DNA of 64,000 bases from assembly GCF_015319355.1 (NCBI RefSeq), contig NZ_JADILU010000001.1, forward strand, positions 248,001 through 312,000, in the 5' to 3' direction. A program made the translations under genes and the position numbers. This document shows positions 19,075-28,147 of this stretch, in pieces. Numbering within the stretch: the stretch's first letter is position 1; each line of letters opens with the position of its first letter. The notes under the pieces are model-generated. The model searched no databases. It had not been told where the DNA came from and saw only the letters and a list, made by a program, of their open reading frames with translations. Origin of the DNA: Psychroserpens luteus (GTDB lineage Bacteria; Bacteroidota; Bacteroidia; Flavobacteriales; Flavobacteriaceae).

Positions 19075-19731
19075 ATGTATACTTCCGAAGAAATAATAGA
19101 AAAAACAAAAATTTTTGTAAAAAAAGAACTCGAAAAAGCCGAAGGTGGACACGACTGGTTTCACATTTTAAGAGTCTATAATAATGCTTTGCTTATCTCT
19201 AAAAATGAAGATGTAGATGGTTTTATTGTTGCACTTGGTGCTTTACTTCATGATATTGCAGATAGCAAGTTTCATGATGGTGATGAAACGGTTGGTCCAA
19301 AAGTAGCTCGTAAATTCTTATTTGAAAATAATGTAGATTCAATAGTCATTGAACATGTTGTTAATATTATAAAACACATCTCTTTTAAAGGCGGTAATAT
19401 AAATCAAACTTTTATGTCTTTAGAATTGAATGTGGTACAAGATGCAGATCGTTTAGATGCGCTTGGAGCAATTGGTATTGCAAGGACGTTTAATTATGGT
19501 GGCTTTAAAAACCGAAAACTATTTGATCCATCTATTAAAGTAAATCTGCAAATGACTAAAGAAGAATACAAAGCGTCAACTGCACCTACAATTAATCATT
19601 TTTATGAGAAATTGCTACTATTAAAAGATAGAATGAATACTAAAACAGGTCAAAAAATAGCTTTAGAAAGACATCAATATATGGAACAATTTCTGGACCA
19701 GTTTTATGCAGAGTGGGATGGAGAAAAATAA
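19075..19731 (+). CDS. HD-domain phosphohydrolase
   Basis: 218 residues. HD-domain metal ligands are visible: first histidine in GGHDWFHILRVYNNAL (about 22-37), the HD pair in LLHDIADSKFHD (about 61-72) and a later aspartate in VVQDADRLDALGAIG. Length and motif spacing match the YedJ/RDD-like uncharacterised HD hydrolases that act on nucleotides or other phosphates. The terminator in front suggests its own transcript. Substrate unknown. Confidence 0.88.
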   Translation: MYTSEEIIEKTKIFVKKELEKAEGGHDWFHILRVYNNALLISKNEDVDGFIVALGALLHDIADSKFHDGDETVGPKVARKFLFENNVDSIVIEHVVNIIKHISFKGGNINQTFMSLELNVVQDADRLDALGAIGIARTFNYGGFKNRKLFDPSIKVNLQMTKEEYKASTAPTINHFYEKLLLLKDRMNTKTGQKIALERHQYMEQFLDQFYAEWDGEK

Positions 19732-19741
19732 AATCAAACCT

Positions 19742-19915
19742 TTAATTTTCTTTAGCAATTTCTAAAGCAGTTAATTTATAATTAATTATAGATGCTTCTT
19801 CACCAAAGTGTATAATGTCGTCTATGGTTAAGTTCTTGTTTGAATTTACAGCATTTAGTATTTGTTGTTCTTTTGTTTTGTAATACTCTAATGTTCTATC
19901 TATTTGATCTTTCAT
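19742..19915 (-). CDS. Small acidic protein (57 aa), unknown
   Basis: A 57-codon frame from the ATG at 19915 encodes an alpha-helical, charged protein (MKDQIDRTLEYY... ending ALEIAKEN) with no membrane segment. It sits in the same direction as, and 48 bases downstream of, the AraC gene. The gap from 19732 to 19963 would otherwise be empty. Clean start and helical periodicity support it, but no family is recognised. Confidence 0.5.
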   Translation of the reverse strand: MKDQIDRTLEYYKTKEQQILNAVNSNKNLTIDDIIHFGEEASIINYKLTALEIAKEN

Positions 19916-19963
19916 TTTTTTAAATCTATAATTATTTAACTTTTTTTTAAAACTCGTTTAAAA

Positions 19964-20836
19964 TTAATGCATAATCTGAGTTAATTCTTTGCGGTATTTT
20001 AAAGCACTTTTGCCAGTAAATTCTTTAAATAATTTATTGAAGTGTGAGAAATTATTAAAACCACACTCAAAAGCTACATCTGCAATGCTCATTTGACTTT
20101 CAGATAATAGTTTTGTTGCATGAACAATTCTATATTCATTAACAAGTTTTGTAAACGTTTTACCAGTAGATTTTTTAAAATACCTACAAAAAGCTGGTAC
20201 AGTCATACTAACTTTATCTGAAATCTCATCAAGAGAAATATGCTTTTGAAAGTTGTTATTTATATGTTTATAAATGATGTCTATTTTGCCACTATCTTGT
20301 AATTCGGTTTCAAAGACGAATCCATTGGCATTTAAAATCTCATAATCTTTAACTTCAGCTAGTTTTTTTAAAATTTTAAGCAATAATAGGATGCGTTCAA
20401 AACCTTCAACTTCATCTAATTTCTGAATTTTTTTACCAAGACGTCTTTTGGTTTCTGGTTTAAATAAGATTCCATTTTTTGAACGTTCAAAAAGAGCATT
20501 AATGTTAGCCATTTCTGGAATATCAAAAAAATAAGCACCTAAAAATTCTGGTTTAAATTGTACTAATACTTCAGAGCCATGCTGTGTGAGACGATCTGTA
20601 AATCCGTTATGTGGTAAGTTGGAGCCTATTAAAATAAGCTGACTGTTATTAAAATAAGAGAGATGACTACCAATATGACGTTTTCCTTGCCCTTTATTAA
20701 CATATATTAATTCAATCTCAGGATGAAAATGCCAATAAGGCTTATAATCATTGACATTAGAAGTGCTTTTTTTAACAAAAACAGAACTTCCAAAATTTGG
20801 GCTAATTTTTTCTAAAGTAGGTTTTCTATTTTTCAT
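19964..20836 (-). CDS. AraC-family regulator with cupin sensor domain
   Basis: 290 residues. The N-terminal cupin-like half (HFHPEIELIYVNKGQGKRHIG, about 33-53) binds a ligand or oligomerises. The C-terminal half carries two HTHs: ISLDEISDKVSMTVPAFCRYF and MSIADVAFECGFNNFSHFNKLF, the latter being the AraC signature. A 12-base inverted repeat lies in the divergent gap towards the gene at 21039, a likely operator. Target unknown. Confidence 0.92.
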   Translation of the reverse strand: MKNRKPTLEKISPNFGSSVFVKKSTSNVNDYKPYWHFHPEIELIYVNKGQGKRHIGSHLSYFNNSQLILIGSNLPHNGFTDRLTQHGSEVLVQFKPEFLGAYFFDIPEMANINALFERSKNGILFKPETKRRLGKKIQKLDEVEGFERILLLLKILKKLAEVKDYEILNANGFVFETELQDSGKIDIIYKHINNNFQKHISLDEISDKVSMTVPAFCRYFKKSTGKTFTKLVNEYRIVHATKLLSESQMSIADVAFECGFNNFSHFNKLFKEFTGKSALKYRKELTQIMH

Positions 20837-20902
20837 GATTTGTAGTTATATACAAATTTAAGGTAAATGAAATTAAAAACCTATATAGAATTAGCATTAA
20901 AA

Positions 20903-20958
20903 TATGCTATTTTAACATATAGATATATATGCGGTTGATATTCTGCTAAAATAGCATA
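20903..20958. promoter_or_regulatory. Inverted repeat, likely AraC operator
   Basis: TATGCTATTTTA (20903-20914) and its exact complement TAAAATAGCATA (20947-20958) are separated by 32 bases in the gap between the AraC gene and the divergent secreted-protein gene. Arm spacing (44 bases start to start, about four helical turns) suits a dimer binding one face of DNA. Confidence 0.55.
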
Positions 20959-21001
20959 CAAATGTGCCAAATTTGATGTTTTCTAAGAGTGCGTTCCAGT
21001 A

Positions 21002-21009
21002 TATATTTG
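21002..21009 (+). promoter_or_regulatory. -7 box (TATATTTG) before secreted protein gene
   Basis: Matches TAnnTTTG, 30 bases before the ATG at 21039. The bases around it (ATATTTGCAGTGTT) are repeated exactly upstream of the ssb locus. Confidence 0.5.
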
Positions 21010-21038
21010 CAGTGTTAATCATTAAAACCCAAGAAGTA

Positions 21039-21617
21039 ATGAAAACAATGAAAACACTATTTTTAGTAGCATTTATGTTAACGATAGTAACAGGCTACGC
21101 AAATGAAAACGTAATTGATGTGCCTTCAAAAGCGATTACAGTATTAAAATTCTCTAACGTTAAAAAAGGACACCAATATACTATTATTGACAATCAAGGA
21201 GTCTTACTCTATTCAGAAACTATTGATCGTAATGGAACATTCTCAAAGAAGTTCGATTTTACAGCGTTAAAAGATGGTTCATATACTGTCGAGTTAAACA
21301 AAGATTTTGAAATTATTGTAACTCCATTTATTGTTCAGTCTAAAAGTGTCATCTTTTTAGAGAGTAAAGTAAGGACTGTTTTTAAACCAGTGGTGAGAAC
21401 AAAAGGTAATCAATTATTGATTTCTCTAATGTCAATGGACGTTCAAACTTTAGATATAGAGTTGTTCTACAATGGAGAAAGTATTTTTAAAGATCAATTA
21501 AAAGGAGATCAGATATTAAACCAAGTCTACAAATTGTCTTCTCAAGAAAAAGGAGATTATTATTTACACATGACCTCTGGAGATAGAGTCTTTAATAAAA
21601 GTTTCAAACTTTTATAG
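21039..21617 (+). CDS. Secreted beta-rich protein, unknown
   Basis: The ATG at 21039 (MKTMKTLFLVAF) is preferred to a start at 20964 because it begins the signal peptide and sits 30 bases after a -7 box. The mature part of about 170 residues is beta-rich (VLKFSNVKKGHQYTIID, GSYTVELNKDFEIIV, KGDYYLHMTSGDRVFNKSF), reading like two small Ig-like or carbohydrate-module-like domains of the type found in flavobacterial secreted proteins. It is divergent from the AraC gene, hence perhaps its target. Confidence 0.7.
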   Translation: MKTMKTLFLVAFMLTIVTGYANENVIDVPSKAITVLKFSNVKKGHQYTIIDNQGVLLYSETIDRNGTFSKKFDFTALKDGSYTVELNKDFEIIVTPFIVQSKSVIFLESKVRTVFKPVVRTKGNQLLISLMSMDVQTLDIELFYNGESIFKDQLKGDQILNQVYKLSSQEKGDYYLHMTSGDRVFNKSFKLL

Positions 21618-21633
21618 AAAAGAATTTCTCTTT

Positions 21634-21668
21634 AAAAAAAAAGCACTTTCTAACGAAAGTGCTTTTTT
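21634..21668. terminator. Bidirectional hairpin terminator
   Basis: GCACTTTC (21643-21650) pairs with GAAAGTGC (21655-21662) around a TAAC loop, with an A-run before and T-run after. It can serve both the gene ending at 21617 and the convergent dehydrogenase gene. Confidence 0.88.
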
Positions 21669-21686
21669 GTTGTTGTAATTATACCA

Positions 21687-22652
21687 TTAGTTTACTGTCG
21701 TAGACTCTTTATATTTATGACGTAATTGGGTAATCATTTCTTCAGTCATTTTTTCAAGACTATAGTTGTGAGACCAATTCCAATCTGTTCTTGCAGATGA
21801 ATCATCAATAGTTTTAGGCCAACTATTGGCAATATCTTGTCTAAAATCTGGTTCGTATGTGATTTTGAAATCAGGAATATGTTTTTGTATCGCTTCGGAA
21901 ATCTCTTTTGGAGTAAAACTTATAGCTGCTAAATTATAAGATGATCTTATTTTTACACTTTCTGAAGGTGCTTGCATTAATTTAACTGTAGCTTCAATAG
22001 CATCATTCATAAACATCATTGGAAGCTTTGTGTTTTCAGACAAGAAACATTCATATTGTTTGTCTAATACAGCTTTATGGTAAATTTCTACAGCATAATC
22101 TGTTGTGCCTCCTCCTGGCATCGTTTTCCAGCTTATAATTCCGGGATAACGTAAACTTCTCACATCTACACCATATTTATTATGATAATACTCACACCAA
22201 CGTTCTCCTACTTGTTTAGTAATCCCGTAAACGGTAGTGGGTTCTGTAACTGTATGTTGAGGTGTATTTAAAACTGGAGTTGTTGGTCCAAAAACAGCAA
22301 TACTAGAAGGCCAGAAGATTTGTTTTATAAACCCATCTTTAGCAAGATTTAAAACATGAAAAAGAGAATTCATATTCAAATCCCATGCTTTCATTGGATA
22401 TTTTTCTCCAGTAGCACTTAACATTGCTGCTAGAAGGTAAACGGTATCAATGTTATGTTTTTCAATACAAATTTTTATTGAGGCATAATCTTGAGCATCA
22501 ACAATTTCAAAAAGACCAGAATTTACAATATGTGTATTGTGATATCCTATATCACTTGCAACTATATTTTCGCTACCATAAAGGTCTCTTAATCTATATG
22601 TAAGTTCAGATCCTATTTGACCACCAGCACCAATAATTAAAATTCTAGGCAT
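21687..22652 (-). CDS. SDR-type L-threonine 3-dehydrogenase
   Basis: 321 residues of the extended short-chain dehydrogenase fold. The N-terminal NAD motif is GAGGQIGSEL (about 7-16) and the catalytic tyrosine and lysine are in TVYGITKQVGE. MPGGGTTDYAVEIY matches the SDR-type threonine dehydrogenases known from Flavobacterium, which oxidise L-threonine to 2-amino-3-ketobutyrate. A general NAD-epimerase would be the alternative, but the GGGTTDYA block favours the dehydrogenase. Confidence 0.88.
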   Translation of the reverse strand: MPRILIIGAGGQIGSELTYRLRDLYGSENIVASDIGYHNTHIVNSGLFEIVDAQDYASIKICIEKHNIDTVYLLAAMLSATGEKYPMKAWDLNMNSLFHVLNLAKDGFIKQIFWPSSIAVFGPTTPVLNTPQHTVTEPTTVYGITKQVGERWCEYYHNKYGVDVRSLRYPGIISWKTMPGGGTTDYAVEIYHKAVLDKQYECFLSENTKLPMMFMNDAIEATVKLMQAPSESVKIRSSYNLAAISFTPKEISEAIQKHIPDFKITYEPDFRQDIANSWPKTIDDSSARTDWNWSHNYSLEKMTEEMITQLRHKYKESTTVN

Positions 22653-22804
22653 ATTATATTGTTTATTCTTACGAGCAAAAATAAAAAGAATAAAATCACA
22701 ATAAACATATTTTAAGAAAATTATAAACGCTTTATTTTTTTGTTAATTACATTTAAGAGTTATACACTTTACTTATATTTACTTCAAATTGAATTTTTCC
22801 TATT

Positions 22805-23329
22805 ATGCGTTTAGTATTGTTCTTTAGTCTAAGTATTTGTTTTTTAATGACGAGTTGTAAAAGTGATAAAGTTTCCGAAGTAAATGTAGAAACCCAAGAG
22901 CAAATAGATGCAAAAACGATTTTTAAAAAAGATATTGAATCTATTCGCTATGACGAATTTGGTTTAAGCTCAGATTCGCAAAAAGCAGTTAATGATTGGC
23001 AAAAATTTCAAGAACTAAATATTCAGATTGACTTATTAAAAAATGGAGATTTAGCTTATTTTTCTGGAGATCCTCTAATTATAAAAACGTTTTTACAAGA
23101 ATTGAGAACAGAAATGCCTAAGCAATTGAGAACTAATGAGATTTCTGCTAGAATTACTGCATTAGATACAAAAACTCAAAAGTTAAACAGTCTATTAAGA
23201 CTTGCAAATATTGATAAGCAAGAAAAACTTAACGCTATTAGGGAGTTTTTTGTAACGACTTCTAACCTCAATTTACAAATTAATAAGAAATTTGAGTTTG
23301 AAAAAAACAATGTGCCTAAGCCACAATAG
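22805..23329 (+). CDS. Hypothetical lipoprotein
   Basis: 174 residues with a lipoprotein signal (LSICFLMTSCKSD, lipid cysteine near residue 18). The mature part is helical and charged (KDIESIRYDEFGLSSDSQ, LRTEMPKQLRTNEISARITALD) and could form a helical bundle or coiled coil. No family recognised. The M13 peptidase gene starts 112 bases downstream on the same strand. Confidence 0.7.
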   Translation: MRLVLFFSLSICFLMTSCKSDKVSEVNVETQEQIDAKTIFKKDIESIRYDEFGLSSDSQKAVNDWQKFQELNIQIDLLKNGDLAYFSGDPLIIKTFLQELRTEMPKQLRTNEISARITALDTKTQKLNSLLRLANIDKQEKLNAIREFFVTTSNLNLQINKKFEFEKNNVPKPQ

Positions 23330-23342
23330 GCACTAGTTTGAC
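23312..23342 (+). terminator. Possible hairpin terminator overlapping stop codon
   Basis: GTGCCTA (23312-23318) pairs with TAGGCAC (23327-23333). The stop codon TAG lies in the second arm. The T-run behind it is weak. Confidence 0.4.
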
Positions 23343-23441
23343 TTTTTGAATTCTTAATATTTTGTTAATATGTAACAAATTAGGCTTTAAGGCTTCTAAC
23401 TAATAACTAATTTTAGTCAAATTTAAATTATTAAGCACATT

Positions 23442-25505
23442 ATGAAAACCAATATCAAAAGTATTTTGGTGGTTTCTGCATTAGGACTTTTTGCATTTTT
23501 AGGATGTAAAGAAGAACCTAAAGAAGAGACTGCAATGGTTGAGGAAATTCCTGGAATTAATCTCGACAACATGGACACCACAGTGAGTCCAAAAGACGAT
23601 TTCTATAACTATGTTAATGGAAATTGGGCAAAAACAACAACCATTCCAGACGATGAAACACGTTGGGGAGGATTTGGAGTTTTACGTAAAGACACGAGAA
23701 AAGATGTTCTTGACATCATGAACACGTCTAAAGAACTTGGAAAATATGAAGAAGGGACAGATCAAAAAAAGGCACTTCTCATTTTTGAAACAGAACTTGA
23801 TACCATTGCAAGAGACAAAGCAGGTATTGCACCATTACAACCTTTATTAGATAAGATTGAAGGGATTAAAAACCTTAATGATATGCAAACTGTTTTTGCT
23901 ACTACAATTGGTGTTTCGGCTCCATTTGCTGGGATTGGTGCTAATGCAGATTTAAATGACAGTAGCATGAATGTTGCTTGGGTATTTCCTGGAGGCTTAG
24001 GCTTACAACGTGATTACTATTTAGATCAAGATGCAAAATCAAAAGAAATAAGAGAACAGTACAAATCTCACGTTTCTAGAATGTTACAATTCATCAACTA
24101 TAGTAAGGAAGATGCAGATGTTGCAGCAGTAAAGATTTTAGCTATGGAAACGCAATTAGCAGAGCCTAGATTAGATAAGGTTGCTATGAGAGATGCACGT
24201 AATTACAATAACCCAACATCTTTAGAAGATTTACAAAAAATGGTTCCTGCTATTGATTGGAATAAAATGGTTAAAGATTTAGGGATTACAGCTAAAATGG
24301 AAACTCTAAACGTTATGCAACCAAAATATATGGCTGCAATGAATGACTTTTTAAAGTCAACATCTATTGAAGATGTTAAAACCTTAATGGATTGGAGTAC
24401 AATTGATGGAGCTGCAGGTTTTTTAACTACGGAAATTGAAAAAGCAAACTGGGAATTCTACGGAAAAACCTTAAATGGTTCTAAGAAAATGCGTCCAGCA
24501 GATGAACGTGCACTTGGTACAGTAGATGGAACAGTTGGAGAAGCTATTGGTAAATTATATGTAGATGCTAAGTTTCCACCAGAAGCGAAGGTAAAAGCAG
24601 AAAAAATGATTGCTAACGTGATTACAGCTTTCCAAAACAGGATTAAAAATTTAGAATGGATGACTCCTGAAACTAAAATTAAAGCTGTTGAGAAATTAGA
24701 TAAATTCACAGTAAAGATTGCGTATCCAGATGAGTGGGAAGACTACTCAAAAATGATGGTTAAAGAAGGAAACACTTATGCTGAGAATATGATGGCTGTT
24801 GGACAATGGTCTAGCGAGAAAAATTTAGCTGAAATAGGACAGCCTGTAGATAAATCAAAATGGGGAATGCCACCACAAATGGTAAATGCTTATTTTAATC
24901 CTATGAATAACGAGATTGTTTTTCCAGCTGCAATTTTACAACCACCTTTCTATAATTGGACTGCAGATGAAGCTGTGAATTATGGTGGAATAGGAGCTGT
25001 CATTGGTCACGAGATTTCTCACGCTTTTGATGATAGTGGAGCTCGCTTTGATGGCGACGGAAACTTGAAAAACTGGTGGACAGATACAGATCTTGAAGAA
25101 TTTACAAAACGTGGAGATGCTTTAGCAGAACAGTACAGCGCTATTGAAGTAATGGATAGTGTTAGCATCAACGGTAAATTTACTTTAGGTGAAAACATTG
25201 GAGATCTTGGTGGTGTACTTGGAGCTTATGACGGTTTACAATTATACTATGCAGAAAATGGAAGACCAGAAGATATTGACGGTTTCACACCAGAGCAACG
25301 TTTCTTTATGTCTTGGGCTACCGTTTGGAGAACATTAACAAGAGAAGATGCTTTGAGAACACAAATCAAAACAGATCCTCACTCTCCAGGAATACAAAGA
25401 GCAACACAACCTCTTAAAAATATAGATGCTTTTTATGAAGCGTTTGATATTAAAGAAGGTGATAAAATGTGGTTAGCTCCAGAAGAGCGTGTTAGAATTT
25501 GGTAA
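23442..25505 (+). CDS. M13-family zinc metallopeptidase (neprilysin/PepO type), lipoprotein
   Basis: 687 residues. Lipoprotein signal with lipobox FLGC (cysteine near residue 22). After an N-terminal helical domain (MDTTVSPKDDFYNYVNGNW) come the family hallmarks: NAYFNPMNNEIVFPA, the zinc site GHEISHAFDD (about 523-532), the third ligand in GENIGDLGGV (about 585) and a C-terminal DKMWLAPEERVRIW. The enzyme cleaves short peptides outside the cytoplasm. Length matches the family and all zinc ligands are present. Confidence 0.95.
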   Translation: MKTNIKSILVVSALGLFAFLGCKEEPKEETAMVEEIPGINLDNMDTTVSPKDDFYNYVNGNWAKTTTIPDDETRWGGFGVLRKDTRKDVLDIMNTSKELGKYEEGTDQKKALLIFETELDTIARDKAGIAPLQPLLDKIEGIKNLNDMQTVFATTIGVSAPFAGIGANADLNDSSMNVAWVFPGGLGLQRDYYLDQDAKSKEIREQYKSHVSRMLQFINYSKEDADVAAVKILAMETQLAEPRLDKVAMRDARNYNNPTSLEDLQKMVPAIDWNKMVKDLGITAKMETLNVMQPKYMAAMNDFLKSTSIEDVKTLMDWSTIDGAAGFLTTEIEKANWEFYGKTLNGSKKMRPADERALGTVDGTVGEAIGKLYVDAKFPPEAKVKAEKMIANVITAFQNRIKNLEWMTPETKIKAVEKLDKFTVKIAYPDEWEDYSKMMVKEGNTYAENMMAVGQWSSEKNLAEIGQPVDKSKWGMPPQMVNAYFNPMNNEIVFPAAILQPPFYNWTADEAVNYGGIGAVIGHEISHAFDDSGARFDGDGNLKNWWTDTDLEEFTKRGDALAEQYSAIEVMDSVSINGKFTLGENIGDLGGVLGAYDGLQLYYAENGRPEDIDGFTPEQRFFMSWATVWRTLTREDALRTQIKTDPHSPGIQRATQPLKNIDAFYEAFDIKEGDKMWLAPEERVRIW

Positions 25506-25525
25506 CACATCACATAAATAAAAAT

Positions 25526-25557
25526 AAAAAAGCACCCAATTTGGGTGCTTTTTTTAT
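25526..25557. terminator. Bidirectional hairpin terminator
   Basis: AGCACCC (25531-25537) pairs with GGGTGCT (25543-25549). It is flanked by an A-run and a T-run, between two convergent genes. Confidence 0.88.
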
Positions 25558-25583
25558 ACTTTTAAAAGAGGTTTGATTTTCTT

Positions 25584-26294
25584 TTAGTTCTTTTTTTCAG
25601 GTGCACTTGTTCCTTCTGCCTTTCTAGCCACAAGCGCATCCTTACTAATTTTTGCTAAATTAAAATTAGCATCCATAGTTAAAGCTTCATTTAATAAAGC
25701 AATGGCTTGGTCTAAATTATCGGTTTGGTTCATATTATAAACAATCAAAGCTTTCATGTACGTTAAAGCAGCTTTAAGCGAGACTTCATAAGGCTGTTGA
25801 GATTCGTAAAACGCACGTTTCATGTCTGGTTTTACGTTCGTTAAACCATAATCAATTTTTGCTTTTGCACCAGCAAAATCTTGCAATTGTGTTTTTAGAT
25901 CTGCAATTTCATAAGCTAAATAAGAATTGGAGTTTCTTTTAAATAACTCTTCATAAAAAACAATAGCTCGTTCAGGTTGATTAAGCGCTTTTAATGCGAT
26001 GGCTTTAACCTCTGTATTGATATCTGAATCATTTGCATTTTTGTCAATCCCAATAGTATTTAAAGCCTCAAGGTTTCTACCCTCAGACACATATACATAT
26101 GCAAGAGTATCTGATCTTTGTTGATTTGGTTGTATCACATTAAGATGCGTCATGGCGTTAATTACACCTTGTACATCACCTTGACCTTTCATTTCTTTAT
26201 GATAAGCTTCAAAGTGTTTTAAAAGTTCAGATTTGGTTTGAGCAGTTACATTAAATGTGGTTACAACTGCTAAAAGGAGAATAAGTTTTTTCAT
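25584..26294 (-). CDS. Periplasmic TPR-like protein
   Basis: 236 residues with a signal peptide (MKKLILLLAVVTTFNVTAQ). The rest consists of helical repeats of tetratricopeptide type (EGRNLEALNTIGI, LNQPERAIVFYEELFKRNS, NLDQAIALLNEALTMD). Probably a scaffold. The KNANDS and EGTSAPEKKN stretches are low-complexity linkers. Partners unknown. Confidence 0.75.
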   Translation of the reverse strand: MKKLILLLAVVTTFNVTAQTKSELLKHFEAYHKEMKGQGDVQGVINAMTHLNVIQPNQQRSDTLAYVYVSEGRNLEALNTIGIDKNANDSDINTEVKAIALKALNQPERAIVFYEELFKRNSNSYLAYEIADLKTQLQDFAGAKAKIDYGLTNVKPDMKRAFYESQQPYEVSLKAALTYMKALIVYNMNQTDNLDQAIALLNEALTMDANFNLAKISKDALVARKAEGTSAPEKKN

Positions 26295-26413
26295 GTGTTC
26301 GTATTAATTGTTTTCATTAATTAATTGCGCCAAAACTAAAAAAATATCTGGCATAAATTCTTAAAAGTCTGCTAATTGTTAAATTTTTACTTCATTTCGA
26401 CAAGCTTAATAGC

Positions 26414-27250
26414 TTATAAGAGTGATTTTATTTTAAAGTCATAATCCAAAAGTTGTACCAATTTTGTCGAATCAATGATTTTTCCTTTGCTAATTGTGGT
26501 GTTGTCAAACTCTGGAATTGGTATTTGGAGCGACTCGCAAATTGAAGTATAATAGTTTTTTTTGGTTGGATGTGATGGCGTAGAAGCATTAATTATAGTA
26601 TTCCAAATATTACTTTTTACTACGGAAATGATAATAGAAATACAATCATCTCTATGAATTAAATTTATTGGAGCATCACCATTTTTAAGGTTTGTTTTTC
26701 CTGAAAGATATTTTGCTGGATGTCTGTCTTCAGCAAAAAGTCCGCTAAAACGTAAAATAGTGGTTTTGAAATTTTTGTTTTTACTAAAAAGTGCCTCGAC
26801 CTCTAATAATTGTATTGGGATGTTGTCATTTGAGGTTGGAGAATTTTCGTTAATTACAGGGAATCCTTGCTCATCATCGTAAACAGAAGTAGAACCAATA
26901 AATAAAACGTTTTCTACGGAAGACTCTTCAATGCATTCTACAAAATGAGTCATTTGTTTAACATAATCGTTTCCTGGGTTTTTACGCAAACCAGGAGGAA
27001 TGTTTACAATGAGCGTTTTACAATTATTAAGACAAGACTTGAGATTACCGATTACACCTTCCGAAGAAAATTGAATTAAAAACGGATTAATTTGTGCGTC
27101 TTCCAGTTGTGATAATTTCTCTTTTGACGTCGTTGAACCATGAACAGTATTGCCAAGTTTTATTAATTTTTTGGCTAATGGGAATCCTAACCAACCACAA
27201 CCGATGATACAAATTTTTGAATTCAATAGTGCTCTTTTTAATGTTTTCAA
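26414..27250 (-). CDS. NAD(P)-binding SDR/epimerase-like protein (YeeZ-like)
   Basis: 278 residues with a Rossmann N-terminus (ICIIGCGWLGFPLAKKLIKLG, about 13-33), a variant nucleotide-binding motif GCGWLG as in YeeZ-type proteins. NVLFIGSTSVYDDEQG and NLIHRDDCISII correspond to the substrate region of NAD-dependent epimerases. The usual YxxxK is not evident. Catalytic role uncertain; fold assignment good. Confidence 0.8.
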   Translation of the reverse strand: MKTLKRALLNSKICIIGCGWLGFPLAKKLIKLGNTVHGSTTSKEKLSQLEDAQINPFLIQFSSEGVIGNLKSCLNNCKTLIVNIPPGLRKNPGNDYVKQMTHFVECIEESSVENVLFIGSTSVYDDEQGFPVINENSPTSNDNIPIQLLEVEALFSKNKNFKTTILRFSGLFAEDRHPAKYLSGKTNLKNGDAPINLIHRDDCISIIISVVKSNIWNTIINASTPSHPTKKNYYTSICESLQIPIPEFDNTTISKGKIIDSTKLVQLLDYDFKIKSLL

Positions 27251-27334
27251 ATTTACAAATTAATGCGTTAGTTAAAGTGTTGGTTTAGTTCGCTAATTTT
27301 CAGTAACTTTAAGTTCACACAAAAAAAATTGGTT

Positions 27335-27802
27335 ATGGGTATAAAAAGTTTTCAAGGCGCTAGAAAGCAACAGCAAAATACGACAGAGGTCAATGCGTTT
27401 AAAGTAAGTGATTTTATGTCACGTGATTTAATTACGTTTAAACCAGAGCAATCGGTTGATGAAGTCATCGAGTCACTCATTAAAAACAAAATTTCTGGAG
27501 GACCTGTTGTGAATTCCAAAAATGAATTGGTTGGAATAATTTCTGAAGGTGATTGCCTCAAGGATATTAGCGAAAGCAGGTATCATAATTTACCAATGGA
27601 GCAACATACTGTTGAAACTAGAATGGTGAAAAATGTAGAAACCATTGATGGTAACATGAATGTTTTTGATGCTGCAAATAAGTTTTTACAATCAAGAATA
27701 CGACGTTTTCCAATTGTTGAAAACGGAAAATTGGTTGGACAAATTAGTCAGAAAGATATTTTAAAAGCTGCGCTTCAATTGAAAGGACAAAATTGGAAGT
27801 GA
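27335..27802 (+). CDS. Tandem CBS-domain protein
   Basis: The ATG at 27335 is taken as the start (MGIKSFQGARKQQ); a TTG two codons earlier is less likely. Two CBS domains fill the protein: DFMSRDLITFKPEQSVDEV with GGPVVNSKNELVGIISEGD, then MVKNVETIDGNMNVFDAA with RRFPIVENGKLVGQISQKD. Such stand-alone CBS pairs bind adenosine nucleotides and act as sensors. No partner domain or clear operon. Confidence 0.9.
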   Translation: MGIKSFQGARKQQQNTTEVNAFKVSDFMSRDLITFKPEQSVDEVIESLIKNKISGGPVVNSKNELVGIISEGDCLKDISESRYHNLPMEQHTVETRMVKNVETIDGNMNVFDAANKFLQSRIRRFPIVENGKLVGQISQKDILKAALQLKGQNWK

Positions 27803-27805
27803 TTA

Positions 27806-28141
27806 TTAACAAGGCATACCACGAGTGGCTCCACTTATATACTTTTCATACTCTTCTTTGGCAAGATTATAACATAAGTTTAATTCATTTTTATTTAGGA
27901 AAAAGCTTGTTTCTATAATAGATTCGTCTGTCCAGTGACCTCCATTTCTAAAGTAATTAAAAAATCGCTTTTTAAAAACCAATTTAGCAATATCTTTTTG
28001 GGCTTCTATAGGTTGGTTCTTATCTGCTAATAATTTTTTGCAATAGTTAATGACTTTCAATTTATAACGATGAGGCTCTTCGATAACTGTAACTAACTTC
28101 TCGATAGTTAAATTTTGATAGTGTTTCCTAAAATCGGTCAT
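27806..28141 (-). CDS. Hypothetical protein
   Basis: 111 residues, helical and positively charged (HYQNLTIEKLVTVIEEPHRY, YCKKLLADKNQPIEAQK), with no signal or membrane segment. It ends MPC. It is the second gene after a GIDE-like membrane protein, which ends 6 bases upstream, so the two are probably co-transcribed. No family recognised. Confidence 0.6.
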   Translation of the reverse strand: MTDFRKHYQNLTIEKLVTVIEEPHRYKLKVINYCKKLLADKNQPIEAQKDIAKLVFKKRFFNYFRNGGHWTDESIIETSFFLNKNELNLCYNLAKEEYEKYISGATRGMPC

Positions 28142-28147
28142 TATAAA

